DNA of 64,000 bases from Gemmatimonadota bacterium (GTDB taxonomy: Bacteria > Gemmatimonadota > Gemmatimonadetes > Gemmatimonadales > GWC2-71-9), in the NCBI GenBank assembly GCA_003222035.1, contig QHUS01000047.1, positions 53,916 through 117,915 of the forward strand, given 5' to 3'. Both the position numbers and the translations under genes were made by a program. Of this stretch, positions 1 through 9,000 are shown piece by piece. The notes beneath the pieces were generated by a model. The model was not told where the DNA came from. It saw only the letters and a program-made list of their open reading frames with translations, and ran no database searches. Each line of letters begins with the position of its first letter. The stretch's first letter is position 1.

Positions 1-1
1 C

Positions 2-820
2 ATCGAGTACTACCGCGCCGTCTCCCCGTGGCTCCTGCCCTACCTGAAGGACCGGCCGGTGGTGCTCACGCGGTATCCAGACGGCATCGGCGGCAAGTCG
101 TTCTTTCAGAAGGACGCGCCGAGCTTTGTCCCCGAGTGGATGCAGCTGGAGCGAATCTGGAGCGAGGACACGCAGCGCGAGATCAGCTACTTCGTGTGCG
201 ACAACCTCGAGTCGCTCCTGTACATCGCCAACATGGCCTCGATTCCGCTGCACATCTGGGGCAGCCGGATCTCGTCGCTGGAGCAGCCCGACTGGTGCAT
301 CCTCGATCTCGATCCCAAGGAGGCGCCGTTCCAGCACGTCGTGACGATCGCGCGCGCCACCAAGTCTCTGTGCGACGACATCGGCCTGCCGTGTTTCATC
401 AAGACCAGCGGCTCGACGGGCCTGCACGTCCTGCTGCCCCTCGGCCGGCAGTGCACCTACGAGCAGGCCCGGACCCTCGGCGGGTTACTGGCGCGGGTGA
501 TCGCCGCCGAGCTCCCCGACATCGCGACGATTACGCGCCAGGTCGAGAGGCGCGGGGCCCGTGTGTATCTCGACTATGTCCAGAACGGCCACGGGCGGCT
601 CCTGGTCGCGCCGTTCAGTGCGCGTCCCCTTCCGGGCGCCCCGGTGTCCATGCCGCTCGCCTGGAGCGAGGTCACGCCGAAGCTGGACATCAGGAAATTC
701 ACCATCAAGACCGCGCCGGTCCGGATGAAGAAGCTCGCTGACGATCCCCTGCGGCCGGTGCTCGACCTGCAGCCCGATCTGGTGAATGCCCTCGAACAGC
801 TCAATGATCGCCTCGGCTGA
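2..820 (+). CDS. ligD: DNA ligase D polymerase domain (5' end outside window)
   Basis: The frame is open from the first bases of the window, so this is the 3' end of a longer gene; 272 codons are visible. The protein matches the LigD polymerase/primase module, which adds (ribo)nucleotides at broken ends during Ku-dependent non-homologous end joining. Visible family marks are [12 protein letters not shown] near the left edge, RYPDG, the metal-binding DLDP at about residues 102-105 and the SGSTGLHV block that follows. The stop at 818-820 ends the polymerase module with no further domain, so any ligase or phosphoesterase domain would have to lie upstream. It could equally be a stand-alone LigD-like polymerase. 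The next gene starts inside its 3' end, which suggests co-transcription. Confidence 0.88.
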   Translation: MEYYRAVSPWLLPYLKDRPVVLTRYPDGIGGKSFFQKDAPSFVPEWMQLERIWSEDTQREISYFVCDNLESLLYIANMASIPLHIWGSRISSLEQPDWCILDLDPKEAPFQHVVTIARATKSLCDDIGLPCFIKTSGSTGLHVLLPLGRQCTYEQARTLGGLLARVIAAELPDIATITRQVERRGARVYLDYVQNGHGRLLVAPFSARPLPGAPVSMPLAWSEVTPKLDIRKFTIKTAPVRMKKLADDPLRPVLDLQPDLVNALEQLNDRLG

Positions 821-1463
821 GCTACGTGTCGGTGAAGTCTCGGGGCTCTTGCTCCGGCCGAAGGACGCCCGGCTGCTCTACGTGCTGGCACATGGCGCGG
901 GAGCGGGGATGCGGCACCCGTTCCTGGAATCGATCTCGCAACGGCTCGCCGAGCAGGGGATCGCCACGCTGCGATATCAATTCCCATATATGGAGCGGCG
1001 CTCACGGCGGCCCGATCCCCCGGCCGTCGCGGCGGCGACGGTGCGGGCGGCCGTGGCGGAAGCGGCCCGCATCGCGCCGGATCTGCCGCTCGTGGCGGGC
1101 GGCAAGTCGTTCGGTGGCCGGATGACCTCGACGGCGCAGGCGGAGGAGCCACTCCCGGGCGTGCGCGGCCTCGTGTTCCTGGGCTTCCCCTTGCATCCGC
1201 CGGGACGGCCGGACGACAAGCGGGCCGAGCACCTGGCCCACGTGCAAGTCCCGATGCTGTTTCTTCAAGGCACCCGGGACGACTTCGCCGCTCTCAAGCT
1301 GCTGCAGCCGCTCGTGAAGGGGCTCGGCGAGCGTGCGACGCTGCACCTCGTGGAGGGCGGAGACCACTCGTTTCGCGTGCTCACGAAGTCGGGTCGGAGC
1401 GAGGGGGAAGTGATGGGGGAGGTTGTGAGCACCATTGTCGAGTGGGCTGATGGGCTTAGCTAG
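786..1463 (+). CDS. alpha/beta hydrolase of the KANL3/Tex30 (dienelactone hydrolase-like) type
   Basis: A 225-residue cytoplasmic alpha/beta hydrolase. AHGAGAG near residue 36 is the oxyanion-side turn, GGKSFGGR near residue 105 is the nucleophile elbow (Ser), GTRDDF supplies the acid and GGDHSF the His. Proteins of this type are small predicted esterases; substrate cannot be told from sequence. The start overlaps the LigD gene by 35 bases; a second in-frame ATG at 804 would also serve and shortens the protein by six residues. There is no signal peptide. It is followed by an imperfect inverted repeat rich in GGGGAGGTT. Confidence 0.85.
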   Translation: MPSNSSMIASAELRVGEVSGLLLRPKDARLLYVLAHGAGAGMRHPFLESISQRLAEQGIATLRYQFPYMERRSRRPDPPAVAAATVRAAVAEAARIAPDLPLVAGGKSFGGRMTSTAQAEEPLPGVRGLVFLGFPLHPPGRPDDKRAEHLAHVQVPMLFLQGTRDDFAALKLLQPLVKGLGERATLHLVEGGDHSFRVLTKSGRSEGEVMGEVVSTIVEWADGLS

Positions 1464-1530
1464 AGGTTGGGGAGGCTCGGGGAGGTTGCTCCGACCCTTA
1501 CCAACTTCCCAAACCTCCCCTAACCTCCTC
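1463..1530. repeat. imperfect inverted repeat of GGGGAGGTT-type units
   Basis: The left arm 1463-1488 and right arm 1502-1530 are imperfect reverse complements made of GAGG/TTGGGGAGG units around a 13-base loop. There is no T-tract after the right arm, so it is not a canonical terminator. Closely similar GGGGAGGTT units occur inside cysI at about 30920-30951, which points to a dispersed simple repeat. Confidence 0.6.
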
Positions 1531-1551
1531 TAACGTCCACCGACCTGCTTT

Positions 1552-1962
1552 ATGCCCAGCCACTGGATTGTAAAAACCGAGCCGTCTACGTACAGCTACG
1601 ACGATCTCGCGCGCCAGAAAACCGCCGTCTGGGACGGCGTCAAGAACAACCTCGCGCTCAAGCACCTGCGACAGATGAACCCCGGCGACCGGGTCCTGGT
1701 CTATCACACGGGGGACGAGAAAGCGGTGGTCGGGATCGCCGAAGTCGCGTCGGAAGCCTATCCCGATCCCAAGCAGAAGGACCCTAAGCTCGCGGTCGTG
1801 GACCTGAAGGCAATTGGGAGACTGCCGCGGCCGGTACCGCTCGCCGAAATTAAGAAGGACCGCGCGTTCGCCGATCTGGGGTTGGTGCGAATGGGACGCC
1901 TCTCGGTGATGCCGGCGTCAGCCGACCAATTCAAGCGCATGGTCAAGCTGGGCGGACAGTAA
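1552..1962 (+). CDS. EVE domain-containing protein
   Basis: A 136-residue single-domain protein beginning HWIVKTEPSTYSYDDL, the standard opening of the EVE family, followed by WDGVKNNLA and the GDRVLVYHTG strand. EVE domains share the PUA-like fold and are thought to read modified bases in DNA or RNA; human THYN1 is the best known relative. Length equals that of stand-alone bacterial EVE proteins. No partner domain is fused. Its place just upstream of a ribosomal protein gene and near two DNA repair polymerases does not fix the target nucleic acid. Confidence 0.9.
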   Translation: MPSHWIVKTEPSTYSYDDLARQKTAVWDGVKNNLALKHLRQMNPGDRVLVYHTGDEKAVVGIAEVASEAYPDPKQKDPKLAVVDLKAIGRLPRPVPLAEIKKDRAFADLGLVRMGRLSVMPASADQFKRMVKLGGQ

Positions 1963-1992
1963 CCACGCATCACGGACAACGGAGGACGGTTC

Positions 1993-2118
1993 ATGGGCAA
2001 AGGAGATACTCGCACCAGGCGCGGCAAGATTTTCCGTGGCACGTACGGCAATGCCCGCCGCAAGAAACGGAAGAAGAAGGCTCCCGAGACCACGAAAGCC
2101 CCCAAAGAAGCCCGATGA
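1993..2118 (+). CDS. 30S ribosomal protein bTHX (Thx), 41 residues
   Basis: A very short gene that a length cut-off would miss. The translation opens MGKGDTRTRRGKIFRGTYGN and continues with a Lys/Arg-rich tail, which is the Thermus-type Thx pattern (family consensus MGKGDRRTRRGKI.RGTYG). Thx sits at the head of the 30S subunit in a cavity between 16S rRNA helices. A good ribosome binding site (GGAGGA at about 1981) lies just upstream. Its TGA stop overlaps the ATG of the next gene (ATGA at 2115-2118). The tail after residue 25 (KKRKKK, then an Ala/Pro/Lys stretch) is longer than in the 26-residue Thermus protein. Confidence 0.9.
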   Translation: MGKGDTRTRRGKIFRGTYGNARRKKRKKKAPETTKAPKEAR

Positions 2119-2810
2119 GGGCGCTGGTGCTCGCGAGTGTCGCGCTTCTCGCGGCACGATTCGCGGCGGCCCAGCAGGACGACCGCTGGCAGCTCACACG
2201 GAACAACGGGGCCATCCTCTGGGATCTGCAGCTCGTGCGGCTGGCGAGGGACACGCTGGTCGTGCGGCACAGTGACTCGACCTATCGCTTTCCCATCGGC
2301 GCCGTGGACGAGCTACGGCTGGTGCGGAAGTCGGAGCATCGCACCAATGAGCCCGGTACCTTCGGTGACGCCCTCGGGGGGGTGGGGGATGCGGTGTACC
2401 GATTGACGCTGTACACGCTCGCCGAACGCCGGAAAATCCTCGCGCAGGTGTTCCACGATCATCCTCCCCGCGACCCCTCGCTGCCGACGCAAGGCACGAG
2501 CGATATCTGGCAGATCACGCTCAAGGACGGCACGATCGTATGGAACCTGCGGCTCGAGCGGCTGCAGCACGACACGATCGTGTTCCGAAACGATGCCCGC
2601 GTGGTGCGCTACCCGCTGCTCCGCGTGGACGAGCTGCGGCTCGTCCGTGCGGGCGAGCACGAGATCGGACCGGTGGCGGCGGGTGGGCGCTACGACGGCG
2701 CGCCCAACGGGGCGAGCGACGTGGTGTACCAGCTGACCCTGCTCGATCTTGCGCAGCGGCGGCAGGTGGTGCAGGAAATCCTCCGGACACGTAACGCGCC
2801 CCGCCCGTGA
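2115..2810 (+). CDS. secreted protein with a tandemly duplicated ~97-residue domain, unknown function
   Basis: A 231-residue protein with an N-terminal signal peptide (hydrophobic to about residue 19, AAAQ cleavage-like). The rest is two copies of one domain: residues 22-116 and 129-226. Both copies read W-Q-(I/L)-T...G-(A/T)-I-(L/V)-W-(D/N)-L, then VDELRLVR (64-71 and 171-178), then (V)VY-(R/Q)-LTL...LA-(E/Q)-RR. I do not recognise the family. The start overlaps the stop of the Thx gene, and the stop overlaps the GTG of the Y-family polymerase gene, so the three are likely co-transcribed. Function is unknown. Confidence 0.75.
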   Translation: MRALVLASVALLAARFAAAQQDDRWQLTRNNGAILWDLQLVRLARDTLVVRHSDSTYRFPIGAVDELRLVRKSEHRTNEPGTFGDALGGVGDAVYRLTLYTLAERRKILAQVFHDHPPRDPSLPTQGTSDIWQITLKDGTIVWNLRLERLQHDTIVFRNDARVVRYPLLRVDELRLVRAGEHEIGPVAAGGRYDGAPNGASDVVYQLTLLDLAQRRQVVQEILRTRNAPRP

Positions 2811-4024
2811 CGGCCCGTCGAATCCTCCTCGCCGATGCCGATGCGTTCTACGTGGCCGTGGCGCGCCTCGCGGATCCGCAGGGCGCCGGTAAGGCGCGCC
2901 TGCTCATCGTCGGCGGCTCGGCGGAGCGGCGCGGGGTGGTGATGTCCGCGTCGTACGAGGCACGCGCCTATGGCGTGCGCTCGGCGATGCCGATGGCGCG
3001 AGCGCTGCGATTATGTCGGGACGCGCTGGTCGTACCCGTGCCGTGGGAGACGTGCGCGCACAAGAGCCGCGAAATCGGAGCGGTGCTGCGGCGCTTCACG
3101 CCCGTGGTGGAGCAGGCATCGAGCGACGAGTTCTATCTCGATCTCTCGGGCACCGAGCAGCTGTATGGCGGCGAGCCGCTCGCCGTGACGGCGCGCCGCA
3201 TGCGTGAGGACGTGAGGAACGAGACCGCGCTCTCGTTGTCGATCGGCGGCGGCACCTCGAAGCTGATCGCCAAGCTTGCCGCCGGGGTCGCGAAGCCCGT
3301 CCCCGGTTGCTCCGCAGATGGGGTGCACGTCGTGCCGCCCGGAGCGGAAGCCGACTTCATGCTGCAGTTCGCGCTCGCCGATATCCCGTTCGTCGGCCCT
3401 AAATTTCAGGAGCGCCTGTCGCGGTTCGGCCTGCGCACCGTACGCGACGTCGTGCGGCACGACCGGGATGCACTGGTCCGGTGGCTGGGGGAGCGGGAAG
3501 GGACGTGGCTGTATGACCGGGCACGCGGCATCGATCGGGCGCCGGTGCACGCCGTGCGGGAAGCCAAGTCGGTCAGCCGCGACGAGACGTTCGCGACCGA
3601 TCTGGACGACGACGCCGCCCTCGCTGCCCGGCTGTTGAGCCTGGCCGATCGGGCGAGCGCCGATGTTCGTGACGCGGGCCTGCTGGCCCGCACGGTGACC
3701 GTGAAGTTGCGCGACGCGGACTTCACCACCCGGCAGGCCAGCCGCACGCTACGTTCGGCCGTCGAGTCGGACCGGGTGGTGTACGCCGTGGCCCGCGAGC
3801 TGCTGGCGCGGCTCCGCGCGGCCCGGCGGATGCCGGCGCGCCTGCTGGGCGTCGCACTCTCGCAATTCGTGTCGGCGGGCGGCGACGGCCAGCTCTTCCT
3901 CCTCGAGTCGTCATCCCCGGATGCCACGCTCGAAACCGAGCGCGACCGGATCATCTCCCGGATGATCGATGAGGTGCGCGAGAAATTCGGTCCGGACGCC
4001 TTGAGTCGCGGGGCGGCTCGCTGA
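2807..4024 (+). CDS. dinB: Y-family DNA polymerase (DinB / Pol IV-like)
   Basis: A 405-residue translesion polymerase. The first metal-binding block LADADAFYVAV is at residues 8-18 and the second acidic pair is D107-E108 in SSDEFYLD (family SIDEAYLD). It also shows the YEARAYGV finger signature, a helix-hairpin-helix stretch (FVGPKFQERLSRFGL) and a C-terminal little-finger domain. Length is slightly above E. coli Pol IV (351). The GTG start overlaps the upstream TGA (GTGA). The usual Ile-Asp before the catalytic Glu is Ser-Asp here. An ImuB-like role is less likely because the catalytic acids are kept. Confidence 0.88.
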   Translation: MTARRILLADADAFYVAVARLADPQGAGKARLLIVGGSAERRGVVMSASYEARAYGVRSAMPMARALRLCRDALVVPVPWETCAHKSREIGAVLRRFTPVVEQASSDEFYLDLSGTEQLYGGEPLAVTARRMREDVRNETALSLSIGGGTSKLIAKLAAGVAKPVPGCSADGVHVVPPGAEADFMLQFALADIPFVGPKFQERLSRFGLRTVRDVVRHDRDALVRWLGEREGTWLYDRARGIDRAPVHAVREAKSVSRDETFATDLDDDAALAARLLSLADRASADVRDAGLLARTVTVKLRDADFTTRQASRTLRSAVESDRVVYAVARELLARLRAARRMPARLLGVALSQFVSAGGDGQLFLLESSSPDATLETERDRIISRMIDEVREKFGPDALSRGAAR

Positions 4025-4114
4025 CGTCATTGCGCTACGTCGTCGTACTACGTCGTCGCGTGACGTCTGTGCGCGACGTCTTCGCGCGACGTTTCTCTTG
4101 GACGTCTACATCGC
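4024..4114. repeat. 13-bp-period ACGT array (seven units)
   Basis: The tetramer ACGT recurs at 4024, 4037, 4050, 4063, 4076, 4089 and 4102, exactly 13 bases apart each time, mostly as ACGTC or GACGTC. The other positions of each 13-mer drift. The array fills the space between two convergent genes and its last unit runs over the stop codon of the minus-strand ACT gene. It has no hairpin plus T-tract structure and is not a CRISPR (unit too short, no conserved spacer pattern). Confidence 0.85.
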
Positions 4115-4519
4115 TCCAAGCGCCGCAGCCGCCTTGCTCACCGCCGCCTGCTTCACCCACAGGATAGCGCCGTACCGCCCCATTCCGGCGGTCACGCCCG
4201 TCACCGCCGTGACGTTGATCTTCGCCGCGCCGAGCCGTGCGAGAACGCCCGCCAGCGCGCCGACCCGATCGTCGCCGTCAATGAGGAACGCCGTTTTCGG
4301 CTTCGACAACTTGATCTTGGCGTCCTTCGCGGCGGCCGTGAACGACACGGCATCGGATGGCACGAAATCCACCTGAGCCTTGCGCGCGCTCGGGAACGCG
4401 TGGAACGCGAGCAGGTTCACGCCGGCGCTCCTCAGGGTCGCGAGCAGCCGGGCGCCTTCCCCGGGCTTGTCGGAGATGGTGGTGTAGTAGTAGCTCACCT
4501 TGCGGATCGAGTCGGTCAT
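4106..4519 (-). CDS. ACT domain-containing protein (two ACT-like repeats)
   Basis: A 137-residue protein with two ACT-like halves: residues 8-70 (SDKPGEGARLLATLRSAGVN) and 75-137 (DDRVGALAGVLARLGAAKIN). Each has the helix-strand pattern with a Gly at the turn before the ligand loop seen in amino-acid-sensing ACT modules. There is no catalytic domain, so it would act as a small ligand-binding regulator or be an orphan of the GcvR type. Start ATG at 4519 has GGAG upstream. The ligand cannot be predicted. Confidence 0.72.
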   Translation of the reverse strand: MTDSIRKVSYYYTTISDKPGEGARLLATLRSAGVNLLAFHAFPSARKAQVDFVPSDAVSFTAAAKDAKIKLSKPKTAFLIDGDDRVGALAGVLARLGAAKINVTAVTGVTAGMGRYGAILWVKQAAVSKAAAALGAM

Positions 4520-4588
4520 GGCGGTCTCCGATGTGATCGTTCCGCTTCACTATGTCCCGCAATACGCGCGGTCGCCAGGTCGCCGTGG

Positions 4589-5947
4589 CTATCTCACGTA
4601 GAACGCGGTTCGCCCGAGCCGCCCCGCCCGCTCGAACCAGACCGTTACCGCTCCGGCCCCCGCCGTCGCGCTGAAGGCGCGACCCAGGTCCTCCGCGGTC
4701 GATATTCGCACGCGGTTGATCTGCAAGATCACGTCCCCGGATCGGAGGCCGGTGGCGTCTTCCATCTCGTCGGGAAGGTCGTAGATCAGGGCGCCGTGAT
4801 CGCTCTGGATGTTCCGCTCGGCGCGCACACTCCCAGTCACGGTGACCACCTTCATGCCGCCGAGCACCGCGACTTTTTCGGCCAGCGTGGTCGGGAAGTC
4901 CGTGACGGCGAGCCGCACGCTCCGAGTGCCCCCGGCGTGGCGATAGCTGACGACGAGCGTGTCGCCCGGGCCAGTGTCGAGCATCACGGCCTCCCAGTCC
5001 AGAAAGGTGCGCAACCGCCGACCGAGCGCGCTGATGAGTACGTCGCCGGTTACGAGCCCGGCCCGCCCCGCGGGCCCCCCCACGGCTACCTGGGTCACCC
5101 GCAGGCCGCCCGCCTGCTTCCAGCCGCGCAGGTCCTCGGCACCCGCGACGTCGAGACCCACCCAGGCGCGCCGCACCTTCCCGAAACGGCGCAGCTCGTC
5201 GGCCACTCGCAGCGCACGCTCGATCGGGATCGCGAAGCCGATCCCCACCGAACCGCCCGAGCTCGTGAAGATCGAGCTGTTGACGCCCACCACCTCGCCC
5301 AGGGCGTTCGCCAGCGGTCCTCCGGAGTTGCCGGGATTGATCGCGGCGTCGGTCTGGATCATGCCCACATAGATCCCGGACTGGCCCTCGGACGGAAGCA
5401 AGTTGCGGCCGACGGCGCTCACCACGCCCGCGGTGACGGTAGGCTCCGAGTTGCCGAGCAGGTAGGCGAACGGGTTGCCGACGGCGACTACCCATTCCCC
5501 GATCATCAGGTCGGTGCTTTTCCCCAGCGGAGCGGTCGGGAGGTTCGAGCCATCCACCTTGAGCACCGCGATATCGGTGAGCGGGTCCTCCCCCTGGATC
5601 GTCGCGGGGAAGTCGCGCCCGTCACGCGTTGTGACCACGATCTGCTCCGCCCCCTGGGTGACGTGCTGGTTGGTGATCACCACTCCGTCGGGCGAGATGA
5701 TGAACCCCGACCCGTACCCCTCCACCACCTGTTCCGAGCCGCGAGGCGTGAAGAAGAGGTCGAACGGATCCTGAGGCAACCGCCGTTGGCGCCGCAGGAC
5801 GTTGACGCTTACGACTGCGGGGGCGAGGCGGGTGGCGGCGGTGACGATGGCGGTCTGGCGGGATCGCGCGAGGTCCTGTGCCGGGAGGTGTGGCGTGGCC
5901 GCAACAGCCCACGCCACGACGCTGACGAACGCGAGCGGAGCTCTCAT
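4589..5947 (-). CDS. HtrA/Do-family periplasmic serine protease with two PDZ domains
   Basis: A 452-residue protein: signal peptide (MRAPLAFVSVVAWAVAATPH, cleaved near LPAQ), trypsin-like domain about 35-240, PDZ1 about 258-350 and PDZ2 about 360-450. The catalytic triad is H95 (TNQHV), D125 (DPLTDIAVLKVD) and S208 (NPGNSGGPL). HtrA proteins degrade or refold damaged envelope proteins. The frame is open for 75 codons upstream, but the ATG at 5947 is preferred because it gives a clean signal peptide. No regulator or sigma-E partner is adjacent. Confidence 0.9.
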   Translation of the reverse strand: MRAPLAFVSVVAWAVAATPHLPAQDLARSRQTAIVTAATRLAPAVVSVNVLRRQRRLPQDPFDLFFTPRGSEQVVEGYGSGFIISPDGVVITNQHVTQGAEQIVVTTRDGRDFPATIQGEDPLTDIAVLKVDGSNLPTAPLGKSTDLMIGEWVVAVGNPFAYLLGNSEPTVTAGVVSAVGRNLLPSEGQSGIYVGMIQTDAAINPGNSGGPLANALGEVVGVNSSIFTSSGGSVGIGFAIPIERALRVADELRRFGKVRRAWVGLDVAGAEDLRGWKQAGGLRVTQVAVGGPAGRAGLVTGDVLISALGRRLRTFLDWEAVMLDTGPGDTLVVSYRHAGGTRSVRLAVTDFPTTLAEKVAVLGGMKVVTVTGSVRAERNIQSDHGALIYDLPDEMEDATGLRSGDVILQINRVRISTAEDLGRAFSATAGAGAVTVWFERAGRLGRTAFYVR

Positions 5948-6096
5948 GACAGCCAATTCTACACGCTTGACGCGCACCGGGCGCGCCCGTAGATCAGGCC
6001 GCAAGACCCAACGACAGCAATCGCGCGCTCGTACTGAGATGTGAGCAGGAGAAGTTTCCCTTCTCTCTCGAGCCGTCCACCGAAGGAGTTGGTCCG

Positions 6097-9000
6097 ATGC
6101 CCCGCATGGCTCTCCGTCAAGCCAGTTTGTGGAGTGCGCTCTGTATCGCGCTCGTCCTCCCGGTCGCCGCACAGCATCGCAAGCCCGCGAAACCAGCTAC
6201 ACCTCCCCCGACGCTCTCGTCGGTCGGCGCGGACTCCCTGAACAACGTGAAGTTCCGCAACCTCGGCCCCGCGGTGGCCGGCGGGCGTGTCGCGGCCGTG
6301 GTCGGCGTTCCGGGCGACCGCGACGTGTACTACATCGGCGCGGGAGGGGGTGGGGTCTGGAAGACGACGGACGGTGGGGACTCATGGGAGGCGGTCTTCA
6401 AGGATCAGCCGACCGCGTCGATCGGCGCCATCGCGCTCGCGCCGTCGAATCCGAACGTCGTGTGGGTGGGCACCGGTGAGGGGAATCCGCGGAACGATGT
6501 GGTGGACGGCCGCGGTGTGTTCATGTCGCCCGACGCCGGCAAGAGCTGGCGGTTCATGGGCCTCGGGGATGTCGGACAAATCACCCGCATCGTGATCGAT
6601 CCTGCAAATCCCGACGTCGTCTTCGTGGCCGCGCTCGGACACGTGTGGGCGCCCAACGCCGAACGCGGCGTGTTCCGGACGGCGGACGGCGGTAAGACGT
6701 GGCAGAAAGTACTCTTCGTGAACGACACGACCGGCGTGGCGGACCTGATCATGGTCCCGGGCAACCCACGCGTGCTGTTCGCGGGTCTGTGGCAGTTCGT
6801 GCGTTACCCCTGGGAGCTCCAATCGGGCGGCGCTGGCAGCGGAATCTACCGCTCCACCGACGGCGGCCTCACCTGGGAGCGGCTCAAGCAGGGCCTGCCT
6901 GCGAGCCCGCTCGGCCGTATCGCCCTGGCCGTCGGCCCGACCAACCCGTCCCATGTGTACGCCCTGATCGAGACGAAGCAGGGGATGCTGTGGGACTCAA
7001 AGGACCAGGGCGATCACTGGTCCAAGGTCTCCGACTTCCACGGCTTGTCCGCCCGGCCGTTCTACTTCTCGCTGATGCACGTCTCGCCGGTGGATGACCG
7101 GAAGTTGTTCTTCTCGTCCTATCTGTTGCTCCGGTCCGACGACGGTGGCAAGACCACCACGCCGATCGATCGCGGCGTGCACGTGGACCATCACGCTCTG
7201 TGGATCGACCCACAAAACCCCGACCGCATGATCCAGGGGAACGACGGGGGTGTGTACGTCACGGAGAACGGCGCGCAGAGCTGGCGGTTCCTGAACAATC
7301 TGCCGATCGGCCAGTTCTACATGGTCGCCGCGGACAACAACACGCCCTACACGTTGTGCGGTGGCTTGCAGGACAACAACGCGTGGTGCGGGCCGTCGAG
7401 CGGCATCGGAGGCGGGGGAGGCGGAGGTGGGGGCGGTGCGGGAGGTCAGGGATTGAACGGCTCCGAGTGGTTCACCGTGACCGGCGGGGACGGGGAGTAC
7501 GCGGTGCCGGCGCCGAGCGACTCGTCGATTCTTTATGTGGATTCCCAGAACGGCAACATCACGCGCGTGGATCTCAAGACGGGCGTGACCCGCTCGATTC
7601 GGCCGTACCTCTCCGGGGTCACGGAGATGAAGCCGGCCAACCTGAAGTATCGGTTCAACTGGACGTCGCCCATCGCCGTGTCGCCGACCGACGCGAATAC
7701 GGTCTACATGGGCGCGAACGTCGTCTTCAAGAGCACGGACGGCGGCGAGCACTGGACGACCATCAGCCCCGATCTCACCCGAGACGACAAGTCCAAACAG
7801 GTGACGAGCGGCGGCCAGATCAACTACGACATCTCGGGCGCCGAGTCGTACAGCACGATTCTCACCGTCAACCTGGCGCCCAGCGACGCGAACGTGATCT
7901 GGGTCGGCACCGACGATGGGCTGGTGCAGGTGACGCGGGACGGCGGCAAGACGTGGAGCAACGTATCGGGTCACTTCCCGGGGCTGGCAAAGGACATCGA
8001 GGGCCGGGTGTACCAAATCGGCGTCTCGCCGTTCGACGCGGGCTCGGCGTACATCGCGATCGACCGTCATCAGCTCGATGACCGCCGGCCGTACGTGTAC
8101 AAGACGAGCGACTACGGTAAGACATGGACCGACATCGGACGGGGTCTCCCGGCGGACGTGCCCGCGCGCGTGGTGCGCGAAAATCCCAACCTGCGTGGGT
8201 TTCTCGTTCTTGGCACCGACGCCGCGTTGTGGTACTCGCGGGACGCGGGTGGGAGCTGGAAGCCCCTCAAGGCCGATTTCCCCACCGTGCCGGTCTACGA
8301 CGTGCAGTTCATCAAGCGCCAGCACGATCTCGTGATTGCGACCCACGGCCGTGGTCTGTTCGTCATGGATAACATCACGGCGCTCGAAGAGCTGACGCCG
8401 GAAGTGGTGGCCTCCGACTTCCACGTGTTCGGCACGCTGCCGGCGCAGATCCGCGTGCGGCCGCGCCGTCCGGGCGTCGCGCCGGCGCGCTTCACGACCC
8501 CGAACGCACCGGCGGGCGCGGTCGTCGACTATTACCTCAAGGTTGCCCTCGATACGGGTGCTGCAATGTCGTCCGACGAGAGTCGTGAGTCGGGCCGCGG
8601 CGGCCGGTCGCGCCGTGCGCGCGTGGTCGCGACGGTGACCGACAGCCGCGGCGACACTGTCGTGGTGGACTCGGGCGGGCCGGGAAAGCAGGGAGTGAAT
8701 CGCTACGTCTGGAACCTGCGGTACGCGGGGCCGACGCGGTTGAACTTCGAGAAGCCAGCGGCTGGCGAGGACGAAGAGAACCCGTTCCGCCAGGTCGTCG
8801 GTCCGCGCGTCATTCCTGGGACCTACACGGTCGCGCTCAGCGCCGCAGGCCGCACGCAAACGAAGACGGTCACCGTGGAGCCGGACCCCTTCCTGGCCGG
8901 CGACCCCGCGCGGTTTGCAGCGCAGCTCCATGCCGGGCTCGAATGGCGCAACGCCATGTCGGCCCTGAACGAAATGCTGAACCGCATCGTGAGCCTCGAG

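Noticed and set aside
4024..4114. CRISPR array
   Set aside because: Units are 13 bases with no repeat/spacer structure.
7408..7440. Glycine run in the BNR protein as a frameshift site
   Set aside because: The frame is coherent on both sides of the run, so it is read as a real Gly loop.
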